Position numbers and translations under genes: made by a program
Part shown: in pieces, positions 57,751 through 64,000 of the stretch
How the letters are laid out: every line of letters begins with the position of its first letter
Position numbering within the stretch: position 1 is the stretch's first letter
Source: Struthio camelus
Taxonomy: Eukaryota; Chordata; Aves; Struthioniformes; Struthionidae
Assembly: GCF_040807025.1 (NCBI RefSeq)
Contig: NC_090942.1
Span: 209,334,640-209,398,639 of the forward strand
DNA: 64,000 nt
Direction: 5' to 3'
The notes under the pieces: model-generated
Seen by the model: only the letters and a program-made list of their open reading frames with translations
Told to the model about the DNA's origin: nothing
Database searches by the model: none

Positions 57751-60700
57751 CAGTAGTATGAGAAGTGTGTAAATCTTCAATTACAACCAGATTGGAAAGT
57801 AAAGAGCAGCTACAACATAGCCATGTGCTGTAATTGGTCACGGGTTTCTGGTCACTAGCATCATGCCAGCTCGTCTCTGAAAACACATAGTTGCTTTTCA
57901 GAGTGGTAGGAGCCTCTGGTGCTTGCAGTGCTTCTAGGGTGCAGCAGCAGCTGTGGAGGTTAACTTCAGTGCAATTACTTTGGCAGCTCCAGGTCAGAGA
58001 TAACGGACACAGCTTGTCTGTTGAATTTAAAACCGTATGGGGACAGGGAATTATTTTCTGTTTTGTTTTCAGCTCAAACCTGCTACAAGACTCTAAGAAA
58101 TGTAAGATGAGCATTTTTTTTTTTTTACTTATGTTAAAGGTATTGATTTTAATAAAAATTGAAAAATTGCTAGATTAGATTTAAAAAATGAAAAATAAAA
58201 GGCATAGTGCATTCCTGATATTCTGGCTTAAATACATCCCAAGGAAAAAATCTATAAAAAAATTTAAAAATGAAAGAGAATTGTTCTGAACTGTGGCGAC
58301 TGCATGCAAAACAGTGCTATTTACAGCTGTTAATCTAGGAGCATCCAGATGCAAGTACAATTAGCAAAGCAGCCTACACATTGTGTAATGATTTATTTTT
58401 ATATATTTTTTTCATATTTATTTTCATATATTTTATGCCAAAATTTTAAGAGTAAGTTTTCTGTATGCAGTGCATACCAATTACAGAGGTTGCCAGTGAG
58501 CTCATGCACCGTGTCCATAACACAAACAGGCAGATGCTGTCAGACTGACTTCATTGCAGGAGCCCATCCCCCACACAGCCTGCTGGCACTGAGCATATTT
58601 TCCAAATGCCAGCACGTGATGGCTCACTGAGTTGGGCTAGCACAACCTTTTTGTAGTTGCCTCAATAGGGAATATCACCTCAGGCTTTTAAGGAACTGAT
58701 TTGAGCATTCAAGTGATCCTTTCCTCAGCCTTACTCCTTCCTGCTCCCCAGCCTTCTCCAACAGCCTGTGCAATGGGCAAGGACCAGGGCCTTGGGCCAG
58801 CCAGGGGCACTGACTGCCAGCAGAATTGCTGCATGGCTCGATGCTTTTTCTTGAAAGGAAGGGACCGACTTTCTCATGTAAGCCCTCTCAGTTTAAGGGC
58901 ACCCTGATAGGTCTGGTCTGGGTGGGAGATGTCAGCCCTTGCTTAGGAAACACCGTAATGTTAATATGCTCTCAGAGCAGCATTGACCGTGTTAACAGCA
59001 ACAATGACATTTTTCTGCATTGTTTCCAAATGATACAGCATATCTTGAAAGTGTTGTTTAAGTTGTATTACTAAATGCCCTTGTGTTTGTGAATTGATCT
59101 TAGTATTATTAATAATCCATGTGCACTGCATGAACAGTTTCAAAGGGCTATGATTTACCACTTAGGTGACATTTTCCAAATTAATTTAGTTATAAAACAT
59201 TCCATGCACCATTAAACAACAGCAAAAGGCATTTAGTCACTGCAATGAAATATGTAAAAATTCCGTCAAAATGGGAAGGCTTATTAACAGCTATAAGAAA
59301 GGAAAAAAAAAAAAAAAGTTGGAGAGAGTTTTTGAGAAACTGAAGAACTAAAAGATGTCAAAGTTTAAGACTCTGGTCCTACTTAAATATGCATTCAATT
59401 AAGGACACCTGTATTGCTACCTTTATTTAGTCCCCAATCATCTATTTATGCACTGATACTCCTCTGGATTGACCAGAATGACCTCTTTGTGTATATATAA
59501 ATATATAAATATAAATATAAATATAAATATAAATATAAATATAAATATAAATATAAATATAAATATATAATGTTCAATTTCAACATGAATATATGTCTCT
59601 CTCGCTCAAAAATGGTTTTGGGTTTTGTTTTGTTTTTTAGCAGAAGCAGCAGTGAAAGTGTGTAAAAGAAGAAAAGAATCTGAAATTATTTGAAATGAGA
59701 TGGTTAAGCCATTTGAGGTAGAAACCTTTGTTTTAACCTTTAGCTAAATGAGATCTTTTTTCATTATTACATTTCAGATTCTGTAATGATACAGCTACTG
59801 TGGAGATTGACTCATGTCTACCCAGTGCAGATATACATTCACTTCATCATACTAATGAGTTCATAGAATAATCATCTACCACTTGCATCTTCTCAGGAAA
59901 GAGAGCCCTGCTATTTTGTGATTATCTAAGTGAAAGAAATGAGAGGTATCAGAAAGCCTACTGTGCAGTAATTTGGATGAAACCAAATTCCTGTTTTATA
60001 TGCCCATAAGGAAGAAGCTGAGGCAATGGAGATAGCAACAAATGGAGCAAAGGCTGAGGTGACTCCAGAAGGAATTTGACTGCCCTAAATCAGAGGCAGT
60101 ACAATTTTCTTTTGTTGCTGTTTTTTATAGAATTTAGAAGTTACCTATCTTACAGAAAAAATGCTGACAGGAATGAGTGACTTGGAAACTGTGAAAAGGT
60201 GAAGAGCGATGTTTGTTCCTGCTGCATACAGGAGACTAGCTTAGCTACTTGTTCCTGAGATGAACACAAACATTGTCATAAACAAACACCCTTCCTTTTC
60301 CTGCTGAACAAAAATTATCCAACAAAGCTAATCACATTAGTTAACAAAGGCATCAGTATTCACCCAAGTTTCTCTAGCTAACAAACACATTAGTAGATGC
60401 CTGGACCTTTGGCTTCCTGGTTTGTTTTGTCAGGAAATATTTCAAGTGATGATTTAAACACTGATGAGAAAAAATTATTAAGGAAGGGCTTCAGCAGTAG
60501 TGGAACGTGAACCTCTTTGTAGAACTTCATTGTTTCTGGGATATCTGTGTAAGGCTCTGAAGGTAAAGTAATTGTGCTTCTTTGTTTTACATTCTCTGAA
60601 TTATATGCTAACAAGGTAAACTAAGCAATGGACCGACCTCCCAAAATAACTGCATTACACATCACAACTGGAAGTTGAGTGAAATAGTAGTATGGCATTT

Positions 60701-62502
60701 ACTGCAAATTTCTCAAGAGAAGGCCTGATTAGATAGCTCATATTCAGCCTGCATACGAGGACACAGGAAACTGTGCAGAATGATAATAAATTTTCCCATC
60801 CAGGGTAGGCACAATTTTCCATAATTACAGTACAGAAATAATATTTTTCATGGATAAACATAAGGATCCCTCAAACAACAGCAAAAACAAAGGAAATAAA
60901 TAAACTTAAAACGACTATTTAAACTGTGGTTTTATGTAAGGATGAATTTTCATCATCACTGCCGAAAAATTTATTCTCACTAAACCTCTCTGAGGTTTTC
61001 TGCTATCTACCTGCTTCCTTTTCAGATACCCCTGGAGAATACTACCAGAAAGCTTTGTACACCGCATTTCCTTGCTGACAGGTATCCTGTTTGTTCTGTT
61101 GTAATTCAGGACTCACAACGGTTACAGCTTGCACAGCCTCAGTTTCCATTGCTTTGTACTCAGTTTCACCGATCAGGCACACTGAAATCCTAATCTTTGC
61201 TATCTTCTTGTGAGGTCCTTACAAATACCATTTGTTTCATTCTGGGAACCAGCTGTAGCCTGTACACCAATTAATTTATCTGGAGGAACACTGTATAGAT
61301 TTAGCAAGCTCAGGTTTCTTATCTTTCTTCCGCCTGGGTTTGTGAATTGTCATTTAAAAATTTTCTCATGGGCCTTTATACTGTATAGCTCTCTCATCTT
61401 ATTACAGGCTTCAATTTCTCTAGTAACGGCATGCCCATATGGTCAAGTTTGAACTGTAGAGTGATAGTCAGGTGAGGCCCCAAATGAGACCTGTTGGAGT
61501 CTCTTGGCTCCTACTTGACCATCTGCTGCACTGGGGTGTGCTGGGCACCCAGTGCTATTTCCACAAGCCAGTGAGCGCCAGGCACCTCGCTTGTCTCCAT
61601 CCCTTGCCGCAGTATCACAATTTGCACTGCAGTGCAAAGGCCCTCGCCAAACCTTTCTTCAAGCCCACCTGGTCACTGATAGGGATGAAGTTCATTGTTG
61701 TCATAATGTAAAACACGGAATTTCAAATCTCATTTTGAATATATCCACAATCAAGATAAGCCACATATTTCCCTTTGAAAGTGTTTGTTGTAAGAAGACA
61801 AAGGCAATGACCATCAATGGAAACAAATTGGTAGTATTTTTCATTCAGACTGAACTCTAATCCCTTATAAGGGCACCCCAGAACCATTAACAGTAATTTC
61901 AAATGAAATATACCCATGCTAAATCTAGCTAATCAGCTCCTCAATTATACTGGCAGAAAGATGTATTCCAATTACCCAAGTACTTTCAAGTGAATTAAGA
62001 CTTCTTTCTGTACTGGCTGAGGAGGTCACTGAACGTTCCCATGAAACCTTGCATGTTTACATTTAAAAAGCACACCATGATCTTTGGCAAAGGCACTTGC
62101 TCTAGGTTAGGTCTGCTTTTGAGCTTGTTGCCATAAATACAATAGAAAACCATCCAACCATTGCAAAAGAAGTCAAGAATATACTTCAATACTTTCTTTC
62201 TGTATCTGTGATTAATCCAAATTACACAGAAACACCTTTATAAATGTGAAATAAACTTTAAAAAGCTGAAATTCCAGATACCTTAATTACCGTGTTTAAT
62301 AAGCATAGAGTTCATGTTAAAAAGGCAGCTAGGTTTTGAAGAAATGGATCATGCCTAACTCATGTGAGAACGTTCACAACTGGGACCTCAACTTTACAGT
62401 CTGCTTTCTCTACCTTTACACTGCTTCCTTGGACTTCCTAAATCTCTCTCTACCCCTTTTTCTGAAATTTCTTCTCATTGCTAGCACAGGGCTACAGCCA
62501 GC
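57751..62502. other. Intergenic 3' flank
   Basis: No exon of a recognised gene on either strand. ARHGAP42 would be expected further on, convergent with PGR, from vertebrate synteny, but no RhoGAP or SH3 coding sequence is seen. Contains a 13-base T run (58114-58126), a 15-base A run (59303-59317) and the AAATAT array. A GC-richer patch at 61470-61660 has no recognised identity. Confidence 0.6.
59493..59570. repeat. (AAATAT)n hexanucleotide array
   Basis: Ten perfect AAATAT units at 59507-59566, flanked by imperfect TATA-rich units. A pure A/T array of this kind melts easily and is likely length-variable. Confidence 0.95.
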
Positions 62503-63056
62503 ATCACAGAATCACAGAATCACAGAATCGTTTAGGTTGGAAGGGACCTCTGGAGATCATCTAGTCCAACCTCCCTGCTCAAGCAGGGTCCTCTAGAGCA
62601 TATTGCCCAGGATCCCATCCAGACGGGTTTTGAATATCTCCAGCGAAGGAGACTCCACTACCTCTCTGGGCAACCTGTTCCAATGCTCTGTCACCCTCAC
62701 AGTGAAGAAGTTTTTTTCTCAGCTTCAGATGGAACTTCCTGTGGTTCAGTTTCTGCCCATTGCCTCTTGTCCTGTTGCTGGGCACCACGGAGAAGAGGCT
62801 GGCCTCATCCTCTTGACACTCCCCCTTCAGATACTTGTACACGTTGATGAGATCGCCTCTCAATCTTCTCTTCTCCAGGCTGAACAGGCCCAGCTCTTGC
62901 AGTCTTTCTTCCTAGGAGAGATGCTCCAGCCCTCTAATCATCTTGGTAGCCCTCCGCTGGACTCTCTCCAGGAGTGCCATGTCTCTCTTGTACTGGGGAG
63001 CCCAAAACTGGACACAGTCCTCCAGGTGAGGCCTCACCAGGGCTGAGTAGAGGGGC
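62503..63056 (-). mobile_element. CR1 LINE 3' end, 5'-truncated
   Basis: Begins with three copies of the 8-base TCACAGAA unit typical of the CR1 3' terminus, then the 3' UTR and the C-terminal end of ORF2 on the - strand. The coding frame carries stops and is shorter than the copy at 8555. Similarity ends abruptly at GAGGGGCA near 63056, the 5' truncation point. Confidence 0.93.
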
Positions 63057-64000
63057 ATTGATCCTCAAGAGGCGTGTTCAAGCGCAGCTGCTAAGCCAGG
63101 CTTCTGATCTGCTTAACCTCAGCCGAACGTGCAGATGCTCCACACAGCTGCGGGTCACTTGAGTGCCTCTGCTTTGTACAACAACTATTCCACAACTCAG
63201 CTGATCAATAGAACAAACCACAGGCCTAGCAACTAATACAGTAAGTACCTCATATCTGCATACCAGGAGATCCATTTTTCCAGATACATGAAGATCATGT
63301 AGTATGAAGTGTCTTCATGCAACCAAATAGTGAGGTCATCCCTCTATAAGAAACAGTATCTCATCCCTTAGGAGTTATCATTTGGTGATAATATGGGAAT
63401 GTTGTGCTACTTTAACAGGAATTTAAGTTTTTTCAAGTATTCAAATACTCACTGAAATGTCAGCATACCACAAGCAGGCACATCTGCTTCTCAGAAATAG
63501 AGAAAAATCTTAGCTTTTCTGTGATGCCAAGTAAATGGCCTTACAGACACTGGGAAAATGAATGATGAGATCTCTTTTAGGATTTACACTAGGCCCGGAA
63601 ACTAGTCTTGGGCTACAGTCACTCTTGCATCTTAGAGGATCTGAAAGCCAAGGAGTTTGAATACCAATAGGGAAGGGCAGAAAACTATAACAGAAATTTT
63701 ATTTCAGATTTTGAATTTAACATCTGTGAATAGTTATCATTTATTTTGTGAACCATCAAAATGCGTGTTTCACTTTTCAATCATCTGTGAAACACCCTGC
63801 CTGGATCAGGAGAGTTAATTCTTCATTTCCCTTTCTGCTTGCTCCACAGATTTGCAGATCTGGGAATCCATGACAGCTCTCATCATTCATGCTTTCAGCC
63901 ATCAATACAAGTGATGGTGAAATATGCTGTTAGTGCCACTCCCAGACTGCGCTGTCATGGTGAAGTCCATCATGGGCACAGGTGTAGGCTGACAGACGTA
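63057..64000. other. Unannotated 3' end of window
   Basis: No gene, transposon or structured element recognised. Several short open frames look random. Confidence 0.5.

Noticed and set aside
57743..58114. A 123-codon - strand frame with many cysteines
   Set aside because: No recognisable domain, no flanking splice logic and no family resemblance; treated as chance.
1..64000. Endogenous retrovirus, CRISPR array, tRNA or rRNA genes
   Set aside because: No paired LTRs with retroviral coding domains, no regularly spaced repeats and no cloverleaf or rRNA signature was noticed by eye.
50079..64000. Neighbour gene exons (ARHGAP42 expected downstream, TRPC6 upstream)
   Set aside because: No frame on either strand resembles either protein; they probably lie beyond the window.

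Overview
This 64 kb window is vertebrate nuclear DNA, most likely from a bird. It carries one complete protein-coding gene, the progesterone receptor (PGR), on the + strand from about 11.9 to 50.1 kb. Three things point to a bird: the receptor protein is close to my recollection of chicken PR, the 38.1 kb coding span is compact, and every recognisable transposon is a CR1 LINE. A crocodilian or turtle cannot be excluded from sequence alone.

Layout. 1-11040: AT-rich intergenic 5' flank with two CR1 fragments (about 6757-6915, + strand; about 8555-9300, - strand). 11040-13430: a CpG-rich island with GC boxes, the PGR 5' leader, coding exon 1 and the start of intron 1. 11937-50078: eight coding exons (1274, 152, 117, 303, 145, 131, 158 and 156 bp), all GT-AG, joining into a reading frame of 811 codons plus TGA. 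Exon 1 encodes the N-terminal transactivation region, exons 2-3 the two zinc fingers, exon 4 the hinge and start of the ligand-binding domain, exons 5-8 the rest of that domain. Intron 3 holds a 3 kb 5'-truncated CR1 on the - strand and, beyond it, an old + strand CR1 relict. 50079-about 57750: probable long 3' UTR and flank with several AATAAA sites. 57750-64000: AT-rich flank with an AAATAT hexanucleotide array and a third - strand CR1 3' end.

Function. The gene encodes a ligand-activated transcription factor. Two isoforms are predicted: PR-B from the ATG at 11937 (811 aa) and PR-A from the in-frame ATG at 12312 (686 aa, Met126). The leader holds three short upstream reading frames, two of them a bare ATG-TGA, just before the PR-B start, which suggests translational control. 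The ligand pocket carries cysteine (Cys600) where human PR has Gly722, the residue known to make chicken PR unable to bind mifepristone.

I found no second cellular gene, no tRNA or rRNA, no CRISPR array and no recognisable retrovirus. I did not find a convincing undescribed system; the points most worth checking are the start-stop uORFs, the repeated GC-rich element just inside intron 1, the weak exon 6 acceptor and the CR1 pair in intron 3.
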